Shown piece by piece: positions 27,951 through 37,381 of a stretch of 64,000 bases of DNA. The notes beneath the pieces are model-generated. The model saw only the letters and a program-made list of their open reading frames with translations, was not told where the DNA came from and ran no database searches. The DNA lies in NCBI RefSeq assembly GCF_021401345.1, contig NZ_JACBGE010000005.1, forward strand, positions 124,001 to 188,000. Direction: 5' to 3'. Position numbers and translations under genes: made by a program. This DNA comes from Hydrogenophaga sp. NFH-34. Its GTDB lineage: Bacteria > Pseudomonadota > Gammaproteobacteria > Burkholderiales > Burkholderiaceae_C. The stretch's first letter is position 1; every line of letters starts with the position of its first letter.

Positions 27951-29123
27951 ATGTCTTTTTTCCGTGATCTGAACCTCTCGGCCGCCACGGCCGGTTTCGT
28001 GGCGGTGCTGGTGGGGTTCACCAGCTCGGTGGCCATCGTCTTCCAGGCCGCGCAGGCCTTCGGCGCCACGCCGGAACTCATCACCTCGTGGATGTGGGCG
28101 CTCGGTCTCGGCATGGGCCTGTGTTCGGCCATTCCTTCGCTGATCCTGAAGAAACCGGTGATGGTGGCCTGGAGCACGCCGGGTGCCGCGGTGCTGGCCA
28201 CGGCCGGGCTGGCCGGGGGCTTTTCCATGGCCCAGGCGGTGGGGGCCTTCATGGCCTGCGCGCTGCTGATCATCCTGTCGGGCGCGACCGGCTGGTTCGA
28301 GCGGGTCATGAACCGCATCCCCATGGCCATCGCCTCGGCGCTGCTGGCGGGCGTGCTGGCGCGCTTCGGCCTGCAGGCATTTGCAACGGCGCAGACCGCA
28401 CTGCCGCTGGTGGTGCTGATGCTGCTGGCCTATCTGCTCGGCCGCCGCCTGCTGCCGCGCTACGCGGTGCCGCTGACACTGCTGGTCGCGGTCGCCTGGG
28501 TGGTGGCGCAGGGCCAGTTCAATGCCGGGGCGCTGGTGCTGCAGTGGGCGGTGCCGGTGTTCACCCGGCCCGAGTTCACGTTCAGCGCCTTCGTCAGCCT
28601 GGCCCTGCCGCTGTTCATCGTCACCATGGCCTCGCAGAACCTGCCGGGCGTGGCCGCCATCCGCGCAGCGGGCTACGAGATGCCGATCTCGAAAATCATC
28701 ACCATGACCGGCGTCGCCACCCTGGTGCTCGCACCTTTTGGCGGCTTTGCGCTCAATCTCAGCGCCATCACCGCCGCCATCTGCATGGGCGAAGAAGCGC
28801 ACGCCGACAAGGCCAAGCGCTACACCGCGGCCGTGGCCTGCGGCCTGATCTACATCGCCATCGGCCTGGTGGGCGCTGCCGTCACCGGCCTGCTGCTGGC
28901 CTTCCCCAAGGAACTGGTGCTGGCCATCGCCGGGCTGGCGCTGCTGGGCAGCATCGGCGGCGGCCTGCATGCCGCGCTGAAGGACGATACGCACCGCGAA
29001 GCCGCGCTCATCACTTTTCTGGTCACGCTCAGCGGGGTGGTGATAGCCGGCATCGGCTCGGCTTTTTGGGGCGTGGTCGCCGGCGCGCTGGCGCTGTTTG
29101 TGCAACAGTACGGGAAGCGGTGA
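27951..29123 (+). CDS. benE: BenE-family benzoate/H+ symporter-like transporter
   Basis: 390 residues, about twelve membrane segments. Motif: FVAVLVGFTSSVAIVFQAAQAFGATPELITSW and later NLPGVAAIRAAGYEMPISKI, ITAAICMGEEAHAD, all typical of BenE. Moves benzoate or similar aromatic carboxylates. It stands without other benzoate-degradation genes in the window, but the window's left operon (ABC importer plus aromatic-type aldehyde dehydrogenase) also points to aromatic use. Confidence 0.85.
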   Translation: MSFFRDLNLSAATAGFVAVLVGFTSSVAIVFQAAQAFGATPELITSWMWALGLGMGLCSAIPSLILKKPVMVAWSTPGAAVLATAGLAGGFSMAQAVGAFMACALLIILSGATGWFERVMNRIPMAIASALLAGVLARFGLQAFATAQTALPLVVLMLLAYLLGRRLLPRYAVPLTLLVAVAWVVAQGQFNAGALVLQWAVPVFTRPEFTFSAFVSLALPLFIVTMASQNLPGVAAIRAAGYEMPISKIITMTGVATLVLAPFGGFALNLSAITAAICMGEEAHADKAKRYTAAVACGLIYIAIGLVGAAVTGLLLAFPKELVLAIAGLALLGSIGGGLHAALKDDTHREAALITFLVTLSGVVIAGIGSAFWGVVAGALALFVQQYGKR

Positions 29124-29157
29124 ACCCCCAGCGCCCTTCGCGTCGAACCCGATACCC

Positions 29158-30105
29158 ATGAACATTCTTTTTGTCGCCGACCCCATCGAGTCCTTCAAGA
29201 TTTACAAGGACACCACCTTCTCCATGATGCGCGAGCTGCAGAAGCGCGGCCACCGCGTGGCCAGCACCGAGCCGCGCCTGATGCGCTGGCGCAGCGGGCA
29301 GCCGGTGATCGCGCAGGTGCGCCATCTGCAGCTCACCGGCCATGCCGACGACTGGTACACCGTGACCAGCGAGGCGCTGGAGCCCGTGCATGGATTCGAT
29401 GCCGTGATCATGCGCAAGGACCCGCCCTTCGACAGCGAGTTCTTCTACGCCACGCACCTGCTGGAACAGGCCGAGCGCGAAGGCGCGCGCGTATTCAACA
29501 GCCCGCGCGCGCTGCGCGATCACCCCGAAAAACTGGCGCTGATGGAGTTCGCGCAGTTCGCGCCGGCCACCCTGGTCACGCGCAGCGCGGCCGACCTGCG
29601 CGCCTTCCACGCCGAGCACCGCGACATCATCCTCAAACCGCTGGACGGCATGGGGGGCATGGGCATCTTCCGCGTCGGCCCCGACGGCATGAACCTCGGC
29701 TCCATCATCGAAACGCTCAACCAGGACGGCGCCACCAGCGTGATGGCGCAGGCCTACCTGCCCGAGATCGCCGAGGGTGACAAGCGTCTGCTGCTCATCG
29801 GTGGCCAGGTGGCCCCGTATGTGCTGGCGCGCATTCCGCAGGGCAACGAGGTGCGTGGCAACCTGGCCGCCGGTGGCAAGGGCGTGGCCCAGCCGCTGCG
29901 CGAGGAGGACCGTGCCGTGGCCGAAGCCATCGCCCCCACGCTGGCAGCCCGCGGCCTGCTGCTGGTGGGGCTGGACATGATCGGCAACAAGGTGACCGAG
30001 ATCAACGTCACCAGCCCGACCTGCTTCCAGGAAATCAGCGACCAGACCGGCTTCGACGTGCCGGCCATGTTCGTCGACGCGCTGGAGGCCGCGCTGGCCG
30101 GCTGA
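29158..30105 (+). CDS. gshB: Glutathione synthetase
   Basis: 315 residues, the normal length. N-terminal [24 protein letters not shown] is diagnostic; the ATP-grasp loop is [15 protein letters not shown], and the C-terminal metal-binding [11 protein letters not shown] closes the site. Joins gamma-glutamylcysteine and glycine. ATG is 35 bases after the BenE stop. With gshA this makes the glutathione pathway complete within 7.3 kb, separated by unrelated transport genes. Confidence 0.93.
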   Translation: MNILFVADPIESFKIYKDTTFSMMRELQKRGHRVASTEPRLMRWRSGQPVIAQVRHLQLTGHADDWYTVTSEALEPVHGFDAVIMRKDPPFDSEFFYATHLLEQAEREGARVFNSPRALRDHPEKLALMEFAQFAPATLVTRSAADLRAFHAEHRDIILKPLDGMGGMGIFRVGPDGMNLGSIIETLNQDGATSVMAQAYLPEIAEGDKRLLLIGGQVAPYVLARIPQGNEVRGNLAAGGKGVAQPLREEDRAVAEAIAPTLAARGLLLVGLDMIGNKVTEINVTSPTCFQEISDQTGFDVPAMFVDALEAALAG

Positions 30106-30254
30106 AAGGCGGTGGCGGGCGATGAGCGGTCGCGCCCTCTAGAAAACCCGAATGGTCTTGGCGGGTGACATTTCGCACACTACGCGCTGTCACCCCATCG
30201 AGCGGCAGGCAGGCGCTCGGCCGTGTGGCGTTGACCGATTAGGGACAGACGACC

Positions 30255-30815
30255 ATGAGCGAAACGATCGACCTCATCTCCGCCGCCTTTGCCAAGACGG
30301 AAACCGGCCAGCAGGAAATCCAGCAGCGTTCGCTGGGCCTGTCGCCCATGGTGCGGCGCATTCTGGTGCTGGTGGACGGGCAGCGCTGCGGCCGGGATCT
30401 GGCCACCTTTGCAACGGGCAGCGACATCGCCGCCATCCTCGGCGAACTGGTCGACAAGGGCTGCATCCAGGCCCGGCAGCGTGAGATGCCGGAGAAGTCC
30501 GATCGCCGGGTGGTGGGGGCGGTGGCCGAAACACCCTCCGCGGCCAGAGAGGCCGACACTTTCCTGACCCGCTTGCCGCCAGCGGCCGAACGGACTGCGG
30601 CCCAGAACGAGATGGCCCGCAACTTCATGATCAACACGGTCAACACAATCTTCGGTCAGCACACCCGCCTGTCGCTGATCGAAAGCATTGCCCATGCCTC
30701 GGGCACCGACGGGCTGCGGCAGGCCTTCCTGGGCTGGAAAGAAGCCATGACCGAAAACCGGGCCGGCAGCAAGCGACTGCCGGAGTTCATGGGCAAGCTC
30801 GTCGCGGTGCTCTGA
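30255..30815 (+). CDS. Unknown protein, 186 residues
   Basis: Not assigned to a known function; I recall similar hypothetical proteins in Comamonadaceae. The N-terminal half (AKTETGQQEIQQRSLGLSPMVRRILVLVDGQRCGRDLATF) reads like a small winged-helix domain, followed by a Glu/Ala linker and a helical C-terminus (ARNFMINTVNTIFGQHTRLSLIESI). No signal peptide or membrane segment. A regulator or sensor-associated protein is possible. Stands alone. Confidence 0.65.
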   Translation: MSETIDLISAAFAKTETGQQEIQQRSLGLSPMVRRILVLVDGQRCGRDLATFATGSDIAAILGELVDKGCIQARQREMPEKSDRRVVGAVAETPSAAREADTFLTRLPPAAERTAAQNEMARNFMINTVNTIFGQHTRLSLIESIAHASGTDGLRQAFLGWKEAMTENRAGSKRLPEFMGKLVAVL

Positions 30816-30861
30816 ACCGCACGCACCCGGTGCCGTGCCGCATGGCGCCTGCGGTGCGGCC

Positions 30862-31194
30862 TCAGTGGGGTGTGGCGCGTGAAAACAGGTTGAGCACCAG
30901 CACGCCGGCCACGATCAGCCCCATGCCGATCAGGCCGGCCAGATCGATCTTCTGCCCATAAAGCACAAACGCCACCACGGTGATGAGCACGATGCCCAGG
31001 CCCGACCAGATGGCATAGGCCACGCCCACCGGAATCGTGCGCAGCACCAGCGACAGGCAGTAGAACGCCACCGCGTAGCCGGCCACCACCAACACCGAGG
31101 GCCACAGCCGCGTGAACCCTTCGCTGGCCTTGAGGGCACTGGTGCCCACGACCTCGGCCACGATGGCAATCCCCAATGCGAGCCAGCCGTTCAC
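30862..31194 (-). CDS. Small multidrug resistance (EmrE-type) efflux protein
   Basis: 110 residues, four membrane segments. Glu14 ([16 protein letters not shown]), the essential proton/drug-binding residue, is present. WxxLG and the [15 protein letters not shown] segment fit the family; the protein is full length. Exports cationic compounds or, in the Sug-like branch, guanidinium. Downstream of the ABC importer genes on the same strand, with the repeat at 31251 in between. Confidence 0.88.
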   Translation of the reverse strand: MNGWLALGIAIVAEVVGTSALKASEGFTRLWPSVLVVAGYAVAFYCLSLVLRTIPVGVAYAIWSGLGIVLITVVAFVLYGQKIDLAGLIGMGLIVAGVLVLNLFSRATPH

Positions 31195-31250
31195 AGCCGT
31201 TCACCTCTTCCGCGTTCATCAGGGCCAACGAAGCAAAACCGGCCCGTGTG

Positions 31251-31354
31251 CACCGCGGAACCGGCTCCGCCGGGCCGCAGGCGCAATTCCCCCGACCCGC
31301 GACGCTGGCGCGCCAGCGCGGGGAAAAGCCGCCTCGGGTGGCGCAGGAGGGCGC
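31251..31354 (-). repeat. Dispersed GC-rich intergenic repeat, copy in minus orientation
   Basis: Contains CGCGGAACCGGCTCCGCC, the reverse complement of the core seen at 2934 and 43707, plus a strong hairpin GACGCTGGCGCGCCAGCG. It fills the gap between the SMR gene and the permease gene. Confidence 0.7.
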
Positions 31355-32182
31355 TCACAGTTTTTCCGTTTCGCCCGCCTTGGGCTGCCAGGTCATCAGG
31401 CGCTTTTCGATCTTGCCGACCAGGCCGTCGAGCACCAGCGCGAACGTGGTCAGCACCAGAATGCCCGCCATCACCGTGTTGATGTCGAAGCTGCCTTCGG
31501 CCTGCAGGATCAGGTAGCCCACGCCCTGGCTGGACCCCAGGTACTCGCCCACGACCGCACCGACGAAGGCCAGCCCCACCGAGGTGTGCAGCGAGCTGAA
31601 CACCCAGCTCGTGGCGCTGGGCAGGTAGACATGGCGCAGCAACTGCTTCTGGCTGGCGCCCAGCATGCGCGCGTTGGCCAGCACCACCGGGCTCACCTCC
31701 TTGACGCCCTGGTAGACGTTGAAGAACACGATGAAGAACACCAGCGTGACCCCCAGCGCGACCTTGGAACCCATGCCCAGGCCAAACCACACCGCGAAGA
31801 TCGGCGCCAGGATGATGCGGGGCATCGCGTTCATGGCCTTGATGTAGGGCTCCAGAATGGCAGAGGCCATGGGCGAAAGCGCCAGCCAGAGGCCGCCGGC
31901 CAGGCCGCCCACCGCGCCGATGGCGAAAGCCATCACGGTTTCGGCCAGCGTGACCCCCAGGTGCTGGTAGATGTCGGCATCGGTGACGAACCAGGCCCAG
32001 ATGCGCTCGAAGATGCGCAGCGGCTCACCGAAGAAGAACGCCGCCTGGCGGTCGTTCTCGAACATGAACGGCGGGATCAGCCCTGGCTTGGTCATCGCAT
32101 GCCAGAACAGGAAGATCAGGGCCAGCAGGCCCAGTTGCCACAGGCGCAGCGTGGCCGGTCTCGGTTTGATCAGGTTCCACAT
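31355..32182 (-). CDS. ABC transporter permease, nitrate/taurine/aliphatic-sulfonate type
   Basis: 275 residues, about six membrane segments. The EAA loop is VSPVVLANARMLGASQKQLLRHVYLPSA, which contacts the ATPase. Typical of SsuC/TauC relatives. Third gene of a binding-protein, ATPase, permease operon; 22-base gap after the ATPase gene. Forms the inner-membrane channel for an unknown organic anion or pyrimidine-type substrate. Confidence 0.87.
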   Translation of the reverse strand: MWNLIKPRPATLRLWQLGLLALIFLFWHAMTKPGLIPPFMFENDRQAAFFFGEPLRIFERIWAWFVTDADIYQHLGVTLAETVMAFAIGAVGGLAGGLWLALSPMASAILEPYIKAMNAMPRIILAPIFAVWFGLGMGSKVALGVTLVFFIVFFNVYQGVKEVSPVVLANARMLGASQKQLLRHVYLPSATSWVFSSLHTSVGLAFVGAVVGEYLGSSQGVGYLILQAEGSFDINTVMAGILVLTTFALVLDGLVGKIEKRLMTWQPKAGETEKL

Positions 32183-32204
32183 AAGCGGGTGGGAGGCGGC
32201 CGCG

Positions 32205-33092
32205 TCAGGCGGCCTTTTGCAGTTGTTGCTGGTAGCCCTTGAGCACCTCTTCGCGCAGCACGCCCCAGATGGCGGCGTGCAGTTCGAGGAAGCGAGGCGT
32301 GGTCTTGACCTCGGCCACGTCGCGCGGGCGCGGAATGTCGATGGCGAACTCGCCGATCGGGTGGCTGGCCGGGCCGGCGCTGAGGATGACCACGCGGTCG
32401 CTCATGGCGATGGCTTCGTCGAGATCGTGCGTGATGAACAGCACCGCCTTCCGGCCCGCGCCCCCTTGCGCTGCGCGCTGTCCCCCCGAGGGGGAGCTCG
32501 GCGAGCTGGGGGCGGCCCGGCGCTCGCCGCCCTGCCAGAGATCCAGCACCTCGTTTTCCATCAGCTGGCGGGTCTGGATGTCCAGCGCGGAAAAGGGCTC
32601 GTCCATCAGAATGATGTCCGGGTCCATCACCAGGGTCTGCGCCAGGCTGGCGCGCTTGCGCATGCCGCCGCTCATCTGGTGCGGGTAGCGGTCACCGAAG
32701 CCGCCCAGGCCGACGCGGCGCAGCCATTCTTCGGCCTGGGCCTTGGCATCGCGATCCGCCAGACCGCGGAACTGCAGGCCGGCCATGACGTTCTGCAACG
32801 CCGTGCGCCAGGGCATCAGGCTTTCGGCCTGGAACATGTAGCCGGCCCGGGCATTGATGCCCGACAGGGCCTCGCCGAAGATGCGCACGCTGCCGGTGCT
32901 GGGCGTCAGCAGGCCGGCGGCCACATTGAGCAGCGTGCTCTTGCCGCAGCCGGTGGGGCCGACCACACTCACGAACTCGCCAGCCCCCACGGTGAGGTCG
33001 ACGTTCTGCACCGCGGTGTAGCGCTGGCCGGGGTTGTCCTTGCTGACGAAGGTGCAGGCCACGCCCTGCAATTCAATGGCGGGATGACTCAT
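32205..33092 (-). CDS. ABC transporter ATP-binding protein with an in-frame insertion
   Basis: 295 residues. Walker A GPTGCGKS (45-52), signature MSGGMRKR (140-147), Walker B IILMDEP (160-166), D-loop SALD (168-171), switch His222. SsuB/TauB relatives have about 5 residues between the tryptophan of DLW and the strand VLFITHD; here there are about 28. The extra segment (about 188-213, Ser/Pro/Gly/Ala-rich) is encoded by a repeat-like DNA element (see 32454). The catalytic residues are all kept, so the protein may still work. ATG at 33092. Confidence 0.85.
   Translation of the reverse strand: MSHPAIELQGVACTFVSKDNPGQRYTAVQNVDLTVGAGEFVSVVGPTGCGKSTLLNVAAGLLTPSTGSVRIFGEALSGINARAGYMFQAESLMPWRTALQNVMAGLQFRGLADRDAKAQAEEWLRRVGLGGFGDRYPHQMSGGMRKRASLAQTLVMDPDIILMDEPFSALDIQTRQLMENEVLDLWQGGERRAAPSSPSSPSGGQRAAQGGAGRKAVLFITHDLDEAIAMSDRVVILSAGPASHPIGEFAIDIPRPRDVAEVKTTPRFLELHAAIWGVLREEVLKGYQQQLQKAA
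32454..32531. repeat. Repeat-like hairpin element inside an ABC ATPase gene
   Basis: Contains GTCCCCCCGAGGGGGAG, a strong hairpin, next to TGCGCTGCGCGCTG. This resembles the intergenic repeats in the window (for example GGGGGGACAGCGCC at 43691). It is inserted in frame between the D-loop and the switch histidine of the ATPase, adding about 24-26 codons. No stop codon is introduced in the reading frame. Confidence 0.6.
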
Positions 33093-33120
33093 AGAAAAAG
33101 CTCTGTCTACCAAATACCCA

Positions 33121-33200
33121 AGCGGGGAACGCCGCGGAACCGGCTTCGCCGGCCCGCTGGCGTTGTCCCCCTCGCGGCGTCAGCCGCGCAGGGGGGTGTC
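33121..33200 (-). repeat. Dispersed GC-rich intergenic repeat, minus orientation
   Basis: Lies between the ATPase gene and the upstream binding-protein gene. Contains CGCGGAACCGGCTTCGCC and, at its end, CGGCGTCAGCCGCGCAGG, the reverse complement of the CCTGCGC-GCTGACGC block at 43630 and 63451. Confidence 0.75.
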
Positions 33201-33202
33201 AC

Positions 33203-34222
33203 TCACCGGTACTTCGCGTTCGCCTTCTTGACGAAGTCGTTGGTGTAGACCGCGTTCAGGTCGATCTTGGCCGCCGCGAGCTTGTCGTCCACGCTGGCCA
33301 GGGCCTTGAGCGCGGTCTCGGCGCCCTTGGCCGGGAAGCTGCCATCGGGCGACATCGCCTGCTTGGACGCCAGAAAACCGTCGATGTAGACCGCGCGGTC
33401 ACCCAGCAGATAGCTTTCGGGCACCACCTTGATGACGTCGCTGCCACCGGCCTGCTGGATCCACTTGTTGGCCCGCACCATGGCGTTGGTCAGCGCCTGC
33501 GCGGTCTGCGGGTTCTTCTCGACGAACGACTGCGGCGCGTACAGGCAACCGGCCGGCATCGGCCCCCCGAACACCTGTTCGGCCTCGGCGAGCTTGCGCG
33601 TGTCGGTCACGATCTTCAGGTCGCCCGAGCGGGCGAGCAGCGTGATGACGGGATCGAGGTTGGCCATGGCATCGATCTGGCCCGAGCGCATGGCGGCCAC
33701 CGCGCCGTTGCCGGCGCCCACACCCACGATGCTCACGTCGCTGGGCTTGAGCCCCGCCTTGGCCAGCACGAAATTGACCATCACGTTGGTCGAACTGCCC
33801 GGCGCGGTGACGCCCACCTTCTTGCCCTTGAGGTCGGCCACGCTCTTGAAGCTGGGCATGGTCTTGGGATTGACGCCCAGCACGATCTGCGGTGCAGCGC
33901 CTTGCAGCACGAAGGCCCGCATGGGCTGACCCTTGAACTGCATGTTGATGGTGTGCTCGAAGGCGCCCGAGACCACATCGGCGCTGCCGCCCACCACGGC
34001 CTGCAGCGCGCGCGAGCCGCCCGCGAAGTCGACGATGTTGACGTCCAGCCCCTCGGCCTTGAAGTAGCCCAGTTGCTCGGCAATGGTCAGCGGCAGGTAA
34101 TAGAACAGGTTCTTGCCGCCCACGGCGATGGTGAGCTTGGGCTTTTCGATGCCTTGCGCCCAGGTGAAACCAGGCAGGGTGGCGGCCGCGAGGCCCCCGG
34201 CGATGAGGTGTCGTCTTTGCAT
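33203..34222 (-). CDS. ABC transporter substrate-binding protein, NitT/TauT type
   Basis: 339 residues. Twin-arginine-like signal (RRHLIAGGL, residues 3-11; hydrophobic to about AWAQ at 22), then the two-lobed fold: KLTIAVGGKNLFYYLPLTIAEQLGYFKAEGLDVNIV and GKKVGVTAPGSSTNVMVNFVLAKAG. First gene of the operon with the ATPase and permease. The ligand may be a sulfonate, thiamine precursor or similar; not determinable here. Confidence 0.87.
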   Translation of the reverse strand: MQRRHLIAGGLAAATLPGFTWAQGIEKPKLTIAVGGKNLFYYLPLTIAEQLGYFKAEGLDVNIVDFAGGSRALQAVVGGSADVVSGAFEHTINMQFKGQPMRAFVLQGAAPQIVLGVNPKTMPSFKSVADLKGKKVGVTAPGSSTNVMVNFVLAKAGLKPSDVSIVGVGAGNGAVAAMRSGQIDAMANLDPVITLLARSGDLKIVTDTRKLAEAEQVFGGPMPAGCLYAPQSFVEKNPQTAQALTNAMVRANKWIQQAGGSDVIKVVPESYLLGDRAVYIDGFLASKQAMSPDGSFPAKGAETALKALASVDDKLAAAKIDLNAVYTNDFVKKANAKYR

Positions 34223-34334
34223 GAATCTGTCTCCGTTGTGAACCCCGTCTCATGGCACGGCCATGGGCTGCATGCCCGGGTCCGGACGATGATACCCCCA
34301 GCCTCCGCAGCCCCTGGCTGCGGCCAACCCGTAC

Positions 34335-35099
34335 TCAGCCCACGGGCTGGCCGTCGACAAACACCTTGAGTTCACCGGGTGCAAAGGCCGTCCACTGCTC
34401 GTTGCGGGTCAGCGGTGTGGTCACGATCACCGCCACCCGGTCACCGGCCTGGTTGATGTCGGCGAAATCGACGGTCCAGTCTTCGTCCATCAGCGTCGCG
34501 GCCTGGAACGGGTGCTGGCGGATCAGCCAGTGCAGTTTGGTGCTGCAGTGCGCCCACAGCGCATCCCCATTGGACAGCAGGAAGTTGAAGGTGCCGAAGC
34601 GGCTGATCTGTGGCACCAGCTCGCGCAGCGTGAGCGTGAGCTCGGCCACCGAGGGCACGCTGGCGTGCGACTTGGCCAGCTCCTGCATCAGCCAGCAGAA
34701 CGCGCGCTCGCTGTCGGTGCTGCCAACCGGCAGGAAATGGCTGTGCAGCTTGGGGTGGTAGTCCTTGAGGTCGCCGTTGTGGGCGAACACCCAGTGGCGG
34801 CCCCAGAGTTCGCGGGTGAACGGGTGCGCGTTTTCCAGGCAGACCTCGCCGACCGTGGCCTTGCGCACGTGGGCAATGATGTTCCGGCTCTTGAGCGGGT
34901 AGCCGCGCAGGAACGCCGCCACGGGCGAGGCGGCCGCACTCTCGTGGTCGATGAACAGGCGCAGGCCCTTGCCCTCGAAGAAGGCGATGCCCCAACCGTC
35001 CGCGTGGTGATCGGTCGCCCCGCCACGCTGGCAGAAGCCGGTAAAGCTGAAGGTGGCGTCGGTGGGGGTGGCGCAATTCAGGCCGAGCAGTTGGCACAT
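34335..35099 (-). CDS. Class II glutamine amidotransferase-like protein (YafJ family)
   Basis: 254 residues. The catalytic cysteine is residue 2, exposed after Met removal (MCQLLGLN). Other Ntn-type motifs: HHADGWGIAFFE, AHVRKATVG, HPFTRELWGRHWVFAHNGDL. It is a stand-alone glutaminase domain, without a synthase domain; the biological partner of YafJ-type proteins is not known. ATG at 35099, chosen because Cys must be second. Confidence 0.9.
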   Translation of the reverse strand: MCQLLGLNCATPTDATFSFTGFCQRGGATDHHADGWGIAFFEGKGLRLFIDHESAAASPVAAFLRGYPLKSRNIIAHVRKATVGEVCLENAHPFTRELWGRHWVFAHNGDLKDYHPKLHSHFLPVGSTDSERAFCWLMQELAKSHASVPSVAELTLTLRELVPQISRFGTFNFLLSNGDALWAHCSTKLHWLIRQHPFQAATLMDEDWTVDFADINQAGDRVAVIVTTPLTRNEQWTAFAPGELKVFVDGQPVG

Positions 35100-35145
35100 G
35101 GAAGCTATTGTGCCCCGGGCACCGTCCGCCGCGGAGACGGCCACC

Positions 35146-36606
35146 CTAGCCTTTGTGGCGAGGCTCCGGACGCAACCGCCAGGCGGCCAGCAGGGCCAGG
35201 GCGCACACCGCCCCCAGCATCACGAAAGTCTCGTGGAAGGCGGGCATGCGCTCGCCGCCATGGGCCGCCAGACGCCATTCGAGCACGATGCCGCACAGAC
35301 TCACCCCGGCGGCGCCGCCCAGCATGCGCAGGAAGTTGATGACGCTCGCCCCTTGGGGAATGTCGACATGGTGCAGGCCGCGCATGGCCCCCACGTTGAG
35401 CGAGGGCAGGATGAAGCCCAGCCCGATGCGCCCCACGATGGCCCAGAGCACCAGCCAGGTGACCGTCATCCCCGGGCTGCCGCTGCCCACGGTCACCATG
35501 AGCACGAACGAGGCCGCCAGCAATGCCAGGCCCAGGCTGACCAGCCGGTGCGTGGGGTGGCGGTCGGCCAGGCGGCCCACCAGCGAAATCGTCACCGCCA
35601 GCACCAGGCCCGCCGGCAGCAGGATGGTGCCGACGAACGCTGCCGACATGCCCAGGCCCATCTGCATGAACACAGGCAGCAGGTAGGTGGAGCCGAACAG
35701 GGCCGTGCCGTAGATGAACGCCACCACGCTGCCCATGGCGAAGCGCCGGTCGCGGAACAGCGTCAGGTTCATCAGCGGCGCCGAAGCCCCGGGCGTCCGG
35801 CTGCGCAGCATGTGCCGCTGCAATGCCACAAAAGCCAGTAGGGCAATCACCGCCCCGCCCAGCAGGGTCCAGGCCATGACGGCCGTGCCCCCTTTGAGCT
35901 CGACCAGGCCGTTGAGCAGACACAGCGTGCCGGCCGAGGCCAGCAGCAGGCCACGCCAGTCCAGACCCGCCCCCTGTCCCGCCATCGCCCCGCCCGGCGC
36001 ATTGACCGGCACGAACCGGCGCGCCAGCCACAGCGAGGCCAGACAGAACGGCACCACCATGAAGAAGATGGAGCGCCAGCCGAAGGCGTCGACCAACAGG
36101 CCGCCGATGCTGGGGCCGATGGCGGGCGCCAGCACCACGCCGGTGCCGAAGATGCCGCTGGCACGCCCCTGCTCACCCGGCTCGAAGGCGCGCAGGATGA
36201 TGATGGCCGGGATCGGCTGGACCACGCCGGCCGCCAGCCCTTCGGCCACCCGCGCCGCCAGCACCAGCGGGTAGTGCTGAGCAAAGCCGCCCGCCAGGCC
36301 GCCGGCCAGCAGCAGCCACATGCAGCCCGCGTAGGTGCGCCGGTAGCCGTAGCGCGAAAGCAGCCAGGGCGTGGTGAGCATCGACACGGTCATGGCCGCC
36401 ATGAAGCCCGAGGTGACCCACTGCGCCCGCTCCTGGCCCAGGTTGAAGTGCTGGCTCATGTCGGGAATGGCCACGTTGACGATGGTCGACGACATGACCG
36501 AGGCCATGGTGCCGATCATCACCGACAGCAGCAACAGCCAGCGGTAGCGGGCACCATGGCGCGCCCGCAGGGCAGCGATCGAATCGTCGGAAGGATGGGG
36601 CGTCAT
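35146..36606 (-). CDS. MFS drug exporter, DHA2 (EmrB/QacA) family
   Basis: 486 residues, about 14 membrane segments, the DHA2 layout. Motif near the N-terminus: MSSTIVNVAIPDMSQHFNLGQERAQWVTSGFM (the usual DHA2 D/E-x-TIVNVALP signature), then a 14-TMS core. Exports hydrophobic toxic compounds using proton motive force. An ATG at 36606 was preferred over a TTG 12 bases further upstream. Confidence 0.88.
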   Translation of the reverse strand: MTPHPSDDSIAALRARHGARYRWLLLLSVMIGTMASVMSSTIVNVAIPDMSQHFNLGQERAQWVTSGFMAAMTVSMLTTPWLLSRYGYRRTYAGCMWLLLAGGLAGGFAQHYPLVLAARVAEGLAAGVVQPIPAIIILRAFEPGEQGRASGIFGTGVVLAPAIGPSIGGLLVDAFGWRSIFFMVVPFCLASLWLARRFVPVNAPGGAMAGQGAGLDWRGLLLASAGTLCLLNGLVELKGGTAVMAWTLLGGAVIALLAFVALQRHMLRSRTPGASAPLMNLTLFRDRRFAMGSVVAFIYGTALFGSTYLLPVFMQMGLGMSAAFVGTILLPAGLVLAVTISLVGRLADRHPTHRLVSLGLALLAASFVLMVTVGSGSPGMTVTWLVLWAIVGRIGLGFILPSLNVGAMRGLHHVDIPQGASVINFLRMLGGAAGVSLCGIVLEWRLAAHGGERMPAFHETFVMLGAVCALALLAAWRLRPEPRHKG

Positions 36607-36687
36607 AGGGGCAGGCAACGGCGGCGTAGCTTATCGCCGTTTGCGCCCGGCCACCGCATAATTCCGCCAACCCTTGGGAAAACCACC

Positions 36688-37347
36688 ATGCGCCTGCTTC
36701 TGGTCGAAGACGACACGATGATCGGAGAAACCGTGCTCGACCTGCTGCGGGCCGAGCACTACGCCGTGGACTGGGTGCGTGACGGCGATGCCGCCGACAC
36801 CGCGCTGCGCACCCAGAGCTACGACCTGGTGCTGCTGGACCTGGGCCTGCCCCGGCGCGACGGCCTGACCGTGCTGCGCGACCTGCGCGCCCGCCGCGAG
36901 CGCGTGCCGGTGCTGATCGCCACCGCCCGCGACGCCCTGAGCCAGCGCGTCGAAGGCCTTGACGCCGGCGCCGACGACTACGTGCTCAAACCCTACGAGC
37001 TGGACGAGCTGCTGGCGCGCATCCGCGCCCTGCTGCGCCGCTCGGCCGGCCGGGCCGAGCCAGTCTACGACCACCAGGGCGTGAGCATCAACCCGGCCAC
37101 GCGCGAAGCCAGCGTGCATGGCGAACCGGTGGTGCTCTCGGCACGCGAATGGGCCGTGCTGGAGCCGCTGCTGGCCCGCCCGGGCCTGGTGCTCTCGCGC
37201 GCGCAACTGGAAGAGAAGCTCTACGACTGGAAAAACGAAATCAGCAGCAACGCGGTGGAGGTCTACATCCACGGCCTGCGCAAGAAGCTGGGAGCCGATC
37301 TGATCCGCAATGTCCGCGGGGTGGGCTACATGGTGCCCAAGCAGTGA
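36688..37347 (+). CDS. OmpR-family response regulator
   Basis: 219 residues. Receiver domain with Asp8, Asp9, phosphoacceptor Asp51, Thr79 and Lys101; then a winged-helix DNA-binding domain (about 125-218, REWAVLEPLLARPGLVLSRAQL, NAVEVYIHGLRKKLGADLIRNVRGVGYM). Similar to QseB/TctD-type regulators. ATG directly after the AT-rich leader. Cotranscribed with the sensor kinase that starts 35 bases later. Confidence 0.93.
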   Translation: MRLLLVEDDTMIGETVLDLLRAEHYAVDWVRDGDAADTALRTQSYDLVLLDLGLPRRDGLTVLRDLRARRERVPVLIATARDALSQRVEGLDAGADDYVLKPYELDELLARIRALLRRSAGRAEPVYDHQGVSINPATREASVHGEPVVLSAREWAVLEPLLARPGLVLSRAQLEEKLYDWKNEISSNAVEVYIHGLRKKLGADLIRNVRGVGYMVPKQ

Positions 37348-37381
37348 CGCGCCCGCTGCCCTGCCCATCCGCCACGCACGC

